Part shown: piece after piece, positions 34,955 to 42,956 of the stretch | How positions within the stretch are numbered: position 1 is the first letter of the stretch | How the letters are laid out: each line of letters starts with the position of its first letter | DNA from: an uncultured Blautia sp. | Lineage (GTDB): Bacteria; Bacillota; Clostridia; Lachnospirales; Lachnospiraceae | Assembly: GCA_946557785.1 (NCBI GenBank) | Contig: CAMNTH010000006.1 | Coordinates: 62,001-126,000, forward strand | DNA length: 64,000 nt | Direction: 5' to 3' | The notes under the pieces: generated by a model | Told to the model about the DNA's origin: nothing | The model's input: the letters and a program-made list of their open reading frames with translations, nothing else | Database searches by the model: none | Translations under genes and position numbers: made by a program

Positions 34955-35569
34955 TTATACTCTCCGTTTCCCATCCATTATTTTACAAAAGATCACGGCA
35001 ACTATTGTGCTTACCGCCGTAGCCGTAATCCCCGGCCCTACGATTGCCGCCGGGTCCACGCTCCCGTACTGCGCACGGTAGGCAATCATATTCACCGGGA
35101 TCAGCTGCAGCGATGAGATATTCAGAATCAAAAAAGTACACATCTCATTGCTGGCAATCCCGTGTTTCCTTACCGGCCCGGGGCTTAGTCCCTTTCTCCT
35201 TTCCTCTTCCAGGCGGGAAAGCTCCTCCATGGCCTTTAATCCCGCAGGGGTGGCCGCCCACCCAAGTCCCAGAAAATTAGACAGGAAATTCAGGGAAATA
35301 TATTTACAAGCCTTGGACTGGGGGGAAAGCTTTGGAAACAAAAAGCGCAGCACCGGACGAAGCCTCTGCGACAGCTGCTCCACAAGTCCCGACATTTCCG
35401 CAATCTTCATGATTCCCGTCCATAGAGCCGTAATACCTGCCATTGCAATACATAAATTCACTGCCTCTTTCGAAGAAGAAACCGCCGCCTCCGTTATTTC
35501 CTTCAGATTTCCCGTAAGGATTCCGTATACCACTCCCATCAGGATCATTCCACTCCACAAATAAGTCAT
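34955..35569 (-). CDS. spmA: Spore maturation protein A
   Basis: 204 residues from the ATG at 35569, chosen because GGGGAT lies just before it and family members start with the same YLWSGMILMG segment; an ATG at 35581 has no ribosome site. It is a Gate-domain membrane protein (AGITALWTGIMKIAEMSGLVEQL, then ISLNFLSNFLGLGWAATPAGLKAME and ASNEMCTFLILNISSLQLIPVNMIAYR). SpmA works with SpmB in spore core dehydration. spmB should follow directly but lies 8.7 kb downstream. A piece of coding-like text in another frame (about 35582-35750) precedes it and could be a further relic. Confidence 0.88.
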   Translation of the reverse strand: MTYLWSGMILMGVVYGILTGNLKEITEAAVSSSKEAVNLCIAMAGITALWTGIMKIAEMSGLVEQLSQRLRPVLRFLFPKLSPQSKACKYISLNFLSNFLGLGWAATPAGLKAMEELSRLEEERRKGLSPGPVRKHGIASNEMCTFLILNISSLQLIPVNMIAYRAQYGSVDPAAIVGPGITATAVSTIVAVIFCKIMDGKRRV

Positions 35570-35763
35570 GCTTATCCCCATATCTGATGCTTGTTTCTAT
35601 AAGATATGTCCTGCCCTCTGTATCTATGCCTGGAGGAATCCTCCTTATTTCATCCCTGCCAAAATGAAGCATGGACACGTATTCATGTACCTGCACACAC
35701 GCCGCATTCCATAAAGAAACATCGACAGGCCGCCCGATATAGAAATCACATTAAAAATAGGAT

Positions 35764-35814
35764 AAAAAAATGCTCCCTTTATGCAGAAATCCATTTTCCG
35801 CATAAAGAGAGCAT
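35764..35814 (-). terminator. Strong terminator of the GH112 operon
   Basis: A long stem (about 20 bp, ATGCTCTCTTTATGC with GCATAAAGGGAGCAT) is followed by seven T on the minus strand, 36 bp behind the GH112 stop. Confidence 0.9.
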
Positions 35815-35849
35815 GCACTTACTCATACTATATGATGTTATTCAGTCCA

Positions 35850-38021
35850 TCACAGAGGGAACCAGCAGATTTCATTGGCTTCCATGGACAGCGGGAAGCT
35901 GCTTCCATCTCCTTTATACACAGTGGTGCTCTGGGGGGCACCCGTATTATTTACAACACAGAACTTTCCGTTTTTCACATAAGCATGTACGTCCACATTG
36001 AAGTTATCGGAGAACCACCGCAGCAGCATATCCTCGCTATGGGCACTCCAAAGAACAGCCCTGTGGAGAATCCTGCTGTTCTCAAAGCTATAAGGAAGAC
36101 CGGAAATATAAACGCAGCGTCCTTTTCCATATTCATTCACCGCCATCTGTACCTCACGCTCTTTCTGAACCAGGATCTCCGTGTTTTCCAAAGCGTAAAT
36201 GCTCTTCTTTCCTTCGCCAAAGTCAACCTCCCCGGCGCAGTCCTTCAGGATAAAATGATCTCTGTTTTCCTGCCAGTTATATTTATCATAGCCCAAAGTA
36301 AAGCCAGTCTCCTTCTCTACCCCAAGAGCAGACGCCAGCTGCAGGAAATGCCCCTGGTACTGATGACCCGAAGGCTCTCCTACGCCGATAAAGCCTCCGC
36401 CCCTGTAAATAAACCTCCGCACTGCAGCAGAAATCACAGGATTTTCCCAAATCTTTCCGCCTGTATGGGCAGTATCTCCATCTCCTACATTCAGGATCAC
36501 ATCCATATCATCCAAAATACTTTCATTTTCTATGATATCATCAAAGGAAATAAACTTCACATCAAAGGGCGCACCTGACAAAGCCTCGATAATACCGGAA
36601 TAGCTGTAGTTCTGCTTCTGATACAAAGCATGATGCACCATATGGCAGCCCCAGGAACGCATGCGTCCCCAGCAATTCAGCACTGCAACCCGTTTCAGAC
36701 AGAACGCCTCCGTACCCTTGATGTTTTCATAAAGCTCACGAAACTCATTACATATACTTTCCACATAATCAATGAACTCCGGGAACTGGCAGGCAAGCTT
36801 CAGATACCCGCCGTAGCCGATCCGGTCAATGGGCTTTCGCAGAATAGCACGTCTGGCAGTTACCCAGTTCTCCCTGGCTTCCTTCACAGGATCTCCTCCC
36901 TCATGGAAGGTATCTGGAAAAAAGTAGGGCAAAAGACGTCCCTCCGTATATTTTACTCCCGGAATATCGGAAATCAGACGCAGCGTAGAACCATTACCTA
37001 CGCTGCCTACCACAGCATCCAAACCGCTTGTTTTAAATTCATCCATAAAAGGCTCTGTGCCGATCCAGTGATCTCCCAAAAACATCATAGCTTCCTTGCC
37101 GAGCTCATGGGTCAGTTCCACCATTTCCCGCACCAGTGCAGCTACCTCCCTGCGTTGAAATGCCATAAAGTCCTTATATTCCCGTGAAGGCTCCCGGTAC
37201 TGATTATTATAATAGCCCTGGTCTATAATATATTCAGGACGGAAGGGATATCCGGCCTCTTTTTCAAATTTCTCCAGGATATAGGGAGATACCGATGCAG
37301 AATATCCATACCAGTCCACATATTTTTCCCGCTTCAGTTCATCAAAAACAAGGGTAAACTGATGAAAGAACGTAGTATAACGAATCACGTCCACATAAGG
37401 GTGATCCTGCACAAACCTGCGCAGACGTTCCATTGTGTATTTCCGTGTTTTTGGCTGGCGGACATCAAAGGTGATCTGATGTTCAAAATCCTTCCAGTCA
37501 TTTACCACTGCATTGTACATATGTACAGGATCCCAGATCAGATAAGCCAAAAAGCTCACTGTATACTCATGATATGCCTCCAGCTTTAAAATATAGACAC
37601 ATCCGCTCTCTTCATCATAATTCCATTCATCCGGATGAATGGGCTTTCCTGTGGTACGGTCCACCACCTCCCACCAACGGCGTATATCATCTCTGCAATT
37701 GGGAGAAAGCAGCTCCCTGCTGATACCTTTCATCAACGGAATCAGAAGGGTTCCCTCTTCTGCCGTATAAAATCCGGTCATAATATAGCACTGCTGCACT
37801 TCATCCGGATTTGCCTTTGCCCAGGCATTATCCTTCCTGGTAGTATAATAGGTAGAATATACCTTAGCATCCACTGATCTCAATGCCTCAGGGTACTCCG
37901 TGCCGTCACAGTCACGGATGGCATCAGCACCCCAGCGTTTCAATAATTCCAGCGTTTCAGGCACCACATCCACATCTGTGGGAATGGTCACCCGTCCAAT
38001 CTTTTTGTCATTATTCCCCAT
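35850..38021 (-). CDS. GH112 galactosyl phosphorylase (lacto-N-biose/galacto-N-biose or galactosyl-rhamnose type)
   Basis: 723 residues from the ATG at 38021, which has ACGGAGG upstream. GH112 enzymes phosphorolyse a beta-galactosyl bond to give galactose-1-phosphate and GlcNAc, GalNAc or rhamnose in the cytoplasm. The barrel begins GRVTIPTDVDVVPETLELLKRWGADAIRDCDGTE; later come VDWYGYSASVSPYILEKFEKEAGYPF, MMFLGDHWIGTEPF, and FIGVGEPSGHQYQG in the Rossmann-like domain. No signal peptide. The length (700-750) suits the family. It ends an operon with an ABC transporter. I cannot separate LNB/GNB from galactosyl-rhamnose specificity by eye: nagA argues for the first, the rhamnosidase locus for the second. 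Confidence 0.85.
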   Translation of the reverse strand: MGNNDKKIGRVTIPTDVDVVPETLELLKRWGADAIRDCDGTEYPEALRSVDAKVYSTYYTTRKDNAWAKANPDEVQQCYIMTGFYTAEEGTLLIPLMKGISRELLSPNCRDDIRRWWEVVDRTTGKPIHPDEWNYDEESGCVYILKLEAYHEYTVSFLAYLIWDPVHMYNAVVNDWKDFEHQITFDVRQPKTRKYTMERLRRFVQDHPYVDVIRYTTFFHQFTLVFDELKREKYVDWYGYSASVSPYILEKFEKEAGYPFRPEYIIDQGYYNNQYREPSREYKDFMAFQRREVAALVREMVELTHELGKEAMMFLGDHWIGTEPFMDEFKTSGLDAVVGSVGNGSTLRLISDIPGVKYTEGRLLPYFFPDTFHEGGDPVKEARENWVTARRAILRKPIDRIGYGGYLKLACQFPEFIDYVESICNEFRELYENIKGTEAFCLKRVAVLNCWGRMRSWGCHMVHHALYQKQNYSYSGIIEALSGAPFDVKFISFDDIIENESILDDMDVILNVGDGDTAHTGGKIWENPVISAAVRRFIYRGGGFIGVGEPSGHQYQGHFLQLASALGVEKETGFTLGYDKYNWQENRDHFILKDCAGEVDFGEGKKSIYALENTEILVQKEREVQMAVNEYGKGRCVYISGLPYSFENSRILHRAVLWSAHSEDMLLRWFSDNFNVDVHAYVKNGKFCVVNNTGAPQSTTVYKGDGSSFPLSMEANEICWFPL

Positions 38022-38074
38022 GGGTATACCTCCGTATTTTTTATTATGTACTCCCAAACTACACTGCAAAAAGG

Positions 38075-38260
38075 TCATTGAAACACTTTATTATAAATCA
38101 TCAATGCAGCCAAAAGCAGCACCAGGCCTATCAGCATAATTCCAAGACCCGCAAGCTTTCCTGTCATCTTCCATCCCATGATCACACAAACAATGCCTGC
38201 TATAAAAAACAATGCTATAAGGATCATTCTCAGACTTGCATGTTCTTTCCAGAATTTCAT
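38075..38260 (-). CDS. Small two-helix membrane protein (DUF6903-like)
   Basis: 61 residues with a basic start, two membrane helices and a short polar tail (MIYNKVFQ). It lies between the MalG-type permease (9-bp gap) and the GH112 gene, and it resembles small proteins called DUF6903 that accompany sugar ABC operons in Lachnospiraceae; that family name is from memory. It may be an accessory subunit of the transporter, but nothing in the sequence proves it. Confidence 0.65.
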   Translation of the reverse strand: MKFWKEHASLRMILIALFFIAGIVCVIMGWKMTGKLAGLGIMLIGLVLLLAALMIYNKVFQ

Positions 38261-38269
38261 ACCATCACC

Positions 38270-39157
38270 TTAACCTTTCAATCCGCCAAGGGTCATACCC
38301 TGGGTAAGCTTTTTCTGTACACAGATATAAAGAATCAATGTAGGAAGCATTACCAGAACCAAACCGGCATAAAGCTGTCCGTATTCCGTAGCTGCCTGCT
38401 GCGCCTGGGTAAGCTGCATAAGTCCCACCGGAAGCGTCTTTGCCCCTTTGGGGTCAGACAGCAGCGTCATAGCAATAATATATTCATTCCAGAATGATAA
38501 AAAGTTAAACAGAATTACGGTAATAATAGACGGCTGTGCCATAGGAAAGATAATCTTTATCATAGTCGTACCATATCCGGCACCGTCAATATACGCAGCC
38601 TCTTCATAATCATGAGGCAAGGTAGCAAAATACCCTGATAAAAGATATATGGTAAAAGGCAGTGCAGTAGCTGCATATACAACTGCCAAAACCACTACGT
38701 TATTCAGCAAAAAACCTGCTCCGAAAATTTTCCTGAGAAACATATCCCCATCCACCAGCATCAGGAAAATGGGCACTACAATATAGTTTACGTTAATGAA
38801 CAAACCTGCCATAAACGCCACATTCAGGGCTTTTCTCCCCCTAAAGGCAAACCGGGACAGCACATAGGCCGCCGGCAGCGCCACTGCCAGAAGGATTGCC
38901 AGGGCAAGGACGGTAACCAGTACGGAATTAATCATATACTCTCCCATACGGGCTTTATTCCAGGCATCTGCAAAATTCTGGAGATATACTCCTGCAGGCA
39001 GAGCCCATGGATTTCCATAAAATTCACTATTTTGCTTAATGGATGCCATGAATACCCATGCCACAGGAACAATGATCGTGACTGCCAGCAAGATAAGCAC
39101 CACATAAATAAATATCTTATAAAGCCTTTCACCTGAGGATCTTCCTTTATGTTCCAT
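38270..39157 (-). CDS. Carbohydrate ABC transporter permease (MalG type), GH112 operon
   Basis: 295 residues with six membrane segments. The EAA loop reads YEEAAYIDGAGYGTTMIKIIFPM, and the end is the usual GGLKG. AAGGAGGG lies before the ATG, 12 bp behind the MalF-type gene. It imports the disaccharide opened by the downstream GH112 enzyme together with the 39170 product and the 40224 binding protein. Confidence 0.92.
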   Translation of the reverse strand: MEHKGRSSGERLYKIFIYVVLILLAVTIIVPVAWVFMASIKQNSEFYGNPWALPAGVYLQNFADAWNKARMGEYMINSVLVTVLALAILLAVALPAAYVLSRFAFRGRKALNVAFMAGLFINVNYIVVPIFLMLVDGDMFLRKIFGAGFLLNNVVVLAVVYAATALPFTIYLLSGYFATLPHDYEEAAYIDGAGYGTTMIKIIFPMAQPSIITVILFNFLSFWNEYIIAMTLLSDPKGAKTLPVGLMQLTQAQQAATEYGQLYAGLVLVMLPTLILYICVQKKLTQGMTLGGLKG

Positions 39158-39169
39158 ACCACACCCTCC

Positions 39170-40057
39170 TTAAAATTCCAGTGTTTCCCGTTTTGTCACA
39201 GCATTTACCAAGGCGGACAGACCGAAAGAGAATAAAAATACCAGTGCGCCAATGGCCATGCCGTACCCGTATGTTGAATTGGTATAAGCCTGCTTATACA
39301 TATAGGAAAGGGCCACCTCGGAAGCGCCGTTAGGTCCGCCGGAAGTCATAGCTTTTACAAACAGGAATGCCATGTTGATGGTACTAATAATGAAAAATGT
39401 CAATGTGGTACGAATATTGGTCCAGATCAGAGGAAGCGTAATCTGGAAAAAGGAAACAATACGCCCCGCACCATCCAGGCTTGCGCTTTCATACAGACTC
39501 TGGGACACGCTGGACATAGACGCCATGTACATTACCATATAATAACCGATCGCCTGCCAAACCATAGCTATGATCAGGCTGATCATGACCATTGATTCAC
39601 CCTTCCAAAGAATTGCTACCGTCTTTCCGCTGAATAAAGACAGAAGACTGTTCAGTGTTCCGTTATTTGTATCATAGATCGCACTGAAGATCGCCGAGAT
39701 TACTACTACAGAAAGAATATTAGGTATGTAGAAAATAATCCTGAAAAAATTCTGCCCCTTAATCTTTTCCATTGTGAGTATGGCAGCAAAAACCAGTGCA
39801 AACGCAAATGTGATCACCGTTACCACAACGATCAGAAGAATGGTATTCTGCATGGAACGGATAAAGTTTGCATCCCCCAAAAGCCGGATAAAATTATCCA
39901 GTCCCACAAAATCTTCTGTAGGAGAATAGGCACTCCTTTTAAACAGAGACATCCTGAAAACATTGACCGTCGGAATCACCATAAAAATCAGGAATAAAAT
40001 TGTTGCCGGCGCAGCACACAAAAATATAAAACGGCCGCGGCCTGATCTTTTTATCAT
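39170..40057 (-). CDS. Carbohydrate ABC transporter permease (MalF type), GH112 operon
   Basis: 295 residues. A basic start (KRSGRGR) precedes the first helix; VGLDNFIRLLGDANF and the EAA loop YESASLDGAGRIVSFFQI follow, in which Ser replaces one Ala of the loop. AAAGGAG precedes the ATG. A terminator-like hairpin at 40122-40161 separates it from the binding-protein gene, so less permease than binding protein is expected. Confidence 0.92.
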   Translation of the reverse strand: MIKRSGRGRFIFLCAAPATILFLIFMVIPTVNVFRMSLFKRSAYSPTEDFVGLDNFIRLLGDANFIRSMQNTILLIVVVTVITFAFALVFAAILTMEKIKGQNFFRIIFYIPNILSVVVISAIFSAIYDTNNGTLNSLLSLFSGKTVAILWKGESMVMISLIIAMVWQAIGYYMVMYMASMSSVSQSLYESASLDGAGRIVSFFQITLPLIWTNIRTTLTFFIISTINMAFLFVKAMTSGGPNGASEVALSYMYKQAYTNSTYGYGMAIGALVFLFSFGLSALVNAVTKRETLEF

Positions 40058-40121
40058 AATTGAAGCTCCTTTCTATATCAAGCAAATATTTGCAGGCTAC
40101 TTTTCACTTAATTGCAAAGTG

Positions 40122-40161
40122 AAAAAAGGCCGCCGCAAACTTCAAAATATTTGCGGCAGCC
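40122..40161 (-). terminator. Attenuator-like hairpin between binding protein and permease genes
   Basis: GGCTGCCGCAAA pairs with TTTGCGGCGGCC on the minus strand, followed by six T, 63 bp behind the binding-protein stop. It has the full form of an intrinsic terminator, yet the operon must read through it to make the permeases. Confidence 0.85.
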
Positions 40162-40223
40162 TCCTCTCCCTTCATTTATAAATGTATCTGCCTATCGCCC
40201 CTGCAGATACAAACCATGATTCA

Positions 40224-41531
40224 TTACTGAATCAAATTAGCACGCATCTGGTCGCTTGCAGAAATAATGCCGTCGATCCATTCCTGCTCAGTCATCGTGC
40301 CGGATACCAGAGAGTTCACCGGGTCAAACCAAACAGTACGGTTATCCAGGCCTTCAATCGGGCTGAATGCAGCAAAATTACCCATAGCAGCCTTTGCACC
40401 ACTGTCATAGATTCCATAGAACATCTGATTGTCGCCTTCCAGCTTTTCAGAAATATTCAGTACCGGCTGAATTGCTCCTGCTTTTGCAAAAATTTCACAA
40501 GCTGCGTCGCTGTACAGATATGCAAGGAACTGTTTTGCACCATCCTGGTTCTGTGCTCCTCCAGGAATCCATGCCTGCTCAAACCATGTATAGCTGTAGC
40601 CATCTCCGCCTTCTTCCACTGCAGGAAGTGCAGTCATACCCCATTTAAATCCTTCTGCACGGGGAGCTTCTGCCATCTCGCCAACAATCCATGTACCATT
40701 TGGCATAAAGAGCGCTTTATTATCCAGAACAAGCTGCTGATTCTTTGTGAAATCCTGGTCATTTGCCTGTGCGGGTGTGGTAGGCTCTGTATACTCAGCA
40801 AGTTTTGCTACGATATCAAAGCATTTCTGAGCTTCCGGAGTTTCCCAGATACCTTCTGCATAGTTGGTTGCCTGGTTAAAGAACTCCGGTCCGCCTACGG
40901 AATACATCAGTGCATAGAAGAATGCATCAAAGTATCCTGTAGTTGGATATGTGAATAAGGAGATTCCTTCTTCCTTCGCTTTGTCGCCCAATGCCCACAT
41001 TTCATCCCATGTAGCAGGAATTTCCCAGCCTTTTTCCTCAAACAGCCCTGCATTGTAGAACAGGCCGCATGGAGAATAGAACATAGGAGCAAGATATGTT
41101 TTTCCATCGCCGTATGGATTGGTCAGAGAAGTCTCTGTAAAGCCGCCGGCAATCTTATCACTCACTACTGCTTCCTCACCTGGAACAGTCATGGATAAAA
41201 CATCTGTCAGATCAACAATATTCTGGTCTTTAATAAAGGTTTCTGTCAATGCATCCTCACGTCCTGTAGCCAGATGAATTACATCAGGAAAATCTCCGGC
41301 TTTCATGGATGCACCGATTACATCCTCAAGATTCTTATCTGTAATCAGTTCAACTTCAATACCTGTCTGTGCAGTAAATGCATCGCAGACTTCCTGCCAC
41401 ATTTCACTGCCGTAAGCTGTCTCAATAGCTGCTACCTTCAGGACATCACCTTCAGCTGCCATTGCGGTTACGCTGCTGCCAGCTGCCATTACCGCTGCCA
41501 ACAGAAAACTAATTGCTTTTTTCATACTCAT
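40224..41531 (-). CDS. Extracellular sugar-binding protein, GH112 operon
   Basis: 435 residues of the SBP_bac_1 family. The signal peptide ends SSVTAMAAEGD, a signal peptidase I site; there is no lipobox cysteine. Later marks are DFPDVIHLATGREDALTE, FYNAGLFEEKGWEIPATWDEMW and the C-terminal NLIQ. AGGAGG precedes the ATG by 7 bp, and a promoter is visible at 41592-41619. It is the first gene of the operon and is divergent from an AraC-type regulator. The ligand is inferred to be a galactosyl disaccharide from the GH112 partner. Confidence 0.92.
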   Translation of the reverse strand: MSMKKAISFLLAAVMAAGSSVTAMAAEGDVLKVAAIETAYGSEMWQEVCDAFTAQTGIEVELITDKNLEDVIGASMKAGDFPDVIHLATGREDALTETFIKDQNIVDLTDVLSMTVPGEEAVVSDKIAGGFTETSLTNPYGDGKTYLAPMFYSPCGLFYNAGLFEEKGWEIPATWDEMWALGDKAKEEGISLFTYPTTGYFDAFFYALMYSVGGPEFFNQATNYAEGIWETPEAQKCFDIVAKLAEYTEPTTPAQANDQDFTKNQQLVLDNKALFMPNGTWIVGEMAEAPRAEGFKWGMTALPAVEEGGDGYSYTWFEQAWIPGGAQNQDGAKQFLAYLYSDAACEIFAKAGAIQPVLNISEKLEGDNQMFYGIYDSGAKAAMGNFAAFSPIEGLDNRTVWFDPVNSLVSGTMTEQEWIDGIISASDQMRANLIQ

Positions 41532-41591
41532 AAGCTTACCTCCTGATTAAATAATAATTGGGTTTACACAGTTTTCGTGTTTTGTGGTATC

Positions 41592-41619
41592 AGTATAACA
41601 TATCCACAATTCTTTCCAA
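41592..41619 (-). promoter_or_regulatory. Promoter for the GH112 operon
   Basis: On the minus strand, TTGGAA (41619-41614), a 16-bp gap and TATACT (41597-41592), about 60 bp before the binding-protein ATG. The 320-bp stretch 41532-41851 holds this promoter and the divergent one, with no further gene. Confidence 0.7.
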
Positions 41620-41776
41620 CCTATTATCTTGCGTACTTTTTTAGAGATATTGTCTATTTTGGATACATTCCATTATTTTACAATAAATTCCATTTCTTTT
41701 ATATGCAATATTTCTACTTCAAAAATCACTCTCCCAGCTTCATTCACAGATATAAACAATTCTCGAACTTCTTTTC

Positions 41777-41805
41777 TTGCCTATATGGTAAATTTATCAT
41801 ATAAT
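41777..41805 (+). promoter_or_regulatory. Promoter for the AraC-type gene at 41852
   Basis: TTGCCT (41777-41782), a 17-bp gap and a perfect TATAAT (41800-41805), 46 bp before the ATG. Confidence 0.75.
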
Positions 41806-41851
41806 GAATTAAGGGACAAACATAATTTTGACCCAGAGGAGGTCCTTCTTT

Positions 41852-42718
41852 ATGAGCACAAGCCGCTATACCCTAGACTCTCTGGCAGCAAATCCTCTGG
41901 ACCGCACCGTGACCAGGCTTCTTTATGTCAGTGCGGCCCACTACAGTGCGGAATGGCATTCTACGCTTCATACCCACCCCTGTGCAGAGTTGTTTTTTGT
42001 TACAGGCGGAAACGGCTATCTTCGTCTGAAAGACAAAACCGTTCCCATTGCTATAGACGATCTGATCATTGTAAATTCCAATGTGGAACATACGGAAGTC
42101 AGCTCTGATGATTTGTCTCTGGAATATATTGTTATGGGAATTGACGGACTGGAAGCTCTTGCCGGAGACAAGGGAGATGACGGCTACTCTATCGTGCATT
42201 TTCAGTCAGACAGAGAGCCGATCCTTTTCTACCTGCAGAATCTTCTCAAAGAGTTGGAAACGAAACTGCCCGGCTACAATACTGTCTGCCAGGATCTTTT
42301 GGAGGTAGTTCTTCTGCAGCTAATGCGCCGCAGCGAATTCACTGTAACCTTTGTTCCTACCTCCCGCAAATCTACCAGGGAGACAGCCATTGTCAGGCGT
42401 TATATTGAAAATCATTTTAAGGAAGATCTGACCCTGGATACCCTTGCAGAGGTAGCCCATGTAAGCAAATACTATCTTGCCCACAACTTTACCAGGGAAT
42501 GCGGAACATCCCCCATCAATTACCTTCTATCCTGCAGGATCAGGGAAAGTCTTTATCTTTTGGAAGAAACCAGCATGAGCCTGTCGGATATTGCAGGGAC
42601 TCTGGGCTTTTCCTCACCCAGTTATTTTTCCCAGAGCTTCCGCCGGATCCAGGGCATCAGCCCTATGCAGTACAGAATGCAGAAAAGACAGACAGGAAAA
42701 GCAGACGTTAGTACTTAA
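41852..42718 (+). CDS. AraC-family regulator with N-terminal cupin, GH112 locus
   Basis: 288 residues from the ATG at 41852, which follows GAGGAGG. The N-terminal half is a cupin-like sensor domain (SAEWHSTLHTHPCAELFFVTGGNGYLRL, then VNSNVEHTEV). The C-terminal third has the two AraC helix-turn-helix motifs (LDTLAEVAHVSKYYLAHNF and LSDIAGTLGFSSPSYFSQSF, then GISPMQYR). It is divergent from the GH112 operon and probably activates it on binding sugar in the cupin. A strong terminator follows at 42762-42792. Confidence 0.9.
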   Translation: MSTSRYTLDSLAANPLDRTVTRLLYVSAAHYSAEWHSTLHTHPCAELFFVTGGNGYLRLKDKTVPIAIDDLIIVNSNVEHTEVSSDDLSLEYIVMGIDGLEALAGDKGDDGYSIVHFQSDREPILFYLQNLLKELETKLPGYNTVCQDLLEVVLLQLMRRSEFTVTFVPTSRKSTRETAIVRRYIENHFKEDLTLDTLAEVAHVSKYYLAHNFTRECGTSPINYLLSCRIRESLYLLEETSMSLSDIAGTLGFSSPSYFSQSFRRIQGISPMQYRMQKRQTGKADVST

Positions 42719-42761
42719 ATTCTTAATAAAAATCCTGCATCATAATTAGCAGATACTTCAC

Positions 42762-42792
42762 TGCGCCCCAGCCCGGGGCGCACTAATTTTTT
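42762..42792 (+). terminator. Terminator of the AraC-type gene
   Basis: TGCGCCCC pairs with GGGGCGCA around AGCCC, followed by ACTAATTTTTT. Confidence 0.88.
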
Positions 42793-42856
42793 AACCCTTC
42801 ACACCTTGCTGAACAGAAATTCCCTGCAGAAAATACATGCTCATAAGCATAGGCGC
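42791..42856 (-). pseudogene. Relic of a MalG-type permease C-terminus
   Basis: The minus strand here reads YFLQGISVQQGVKG and a stop, which is the usual end of a carbohydrate MalG-type permease. Upstream the frame is closed within a few codons, so only about 20 residues remain. It lies between the AraC gene and the GH120 gene and does not match the permease ends next to it, so it points to a lost transporter. Confidence 0.65.
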
Positions 42857-42956
42857 TTAAGCTGGTAATAATAAGTTTTCCAAACGGCATAACCACTAAG
42901 CATCGCCTCAATTTCACTATGTTATTGTTGGCATTTCCAGATTGCCATTTCTTCTT

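Noticed and set aside
35304-35696. Minus-strand frame of 130 codons
   Set aside because: Most of it is a shifted reading of spmA; only its first part may be a relic, noted as a finding.
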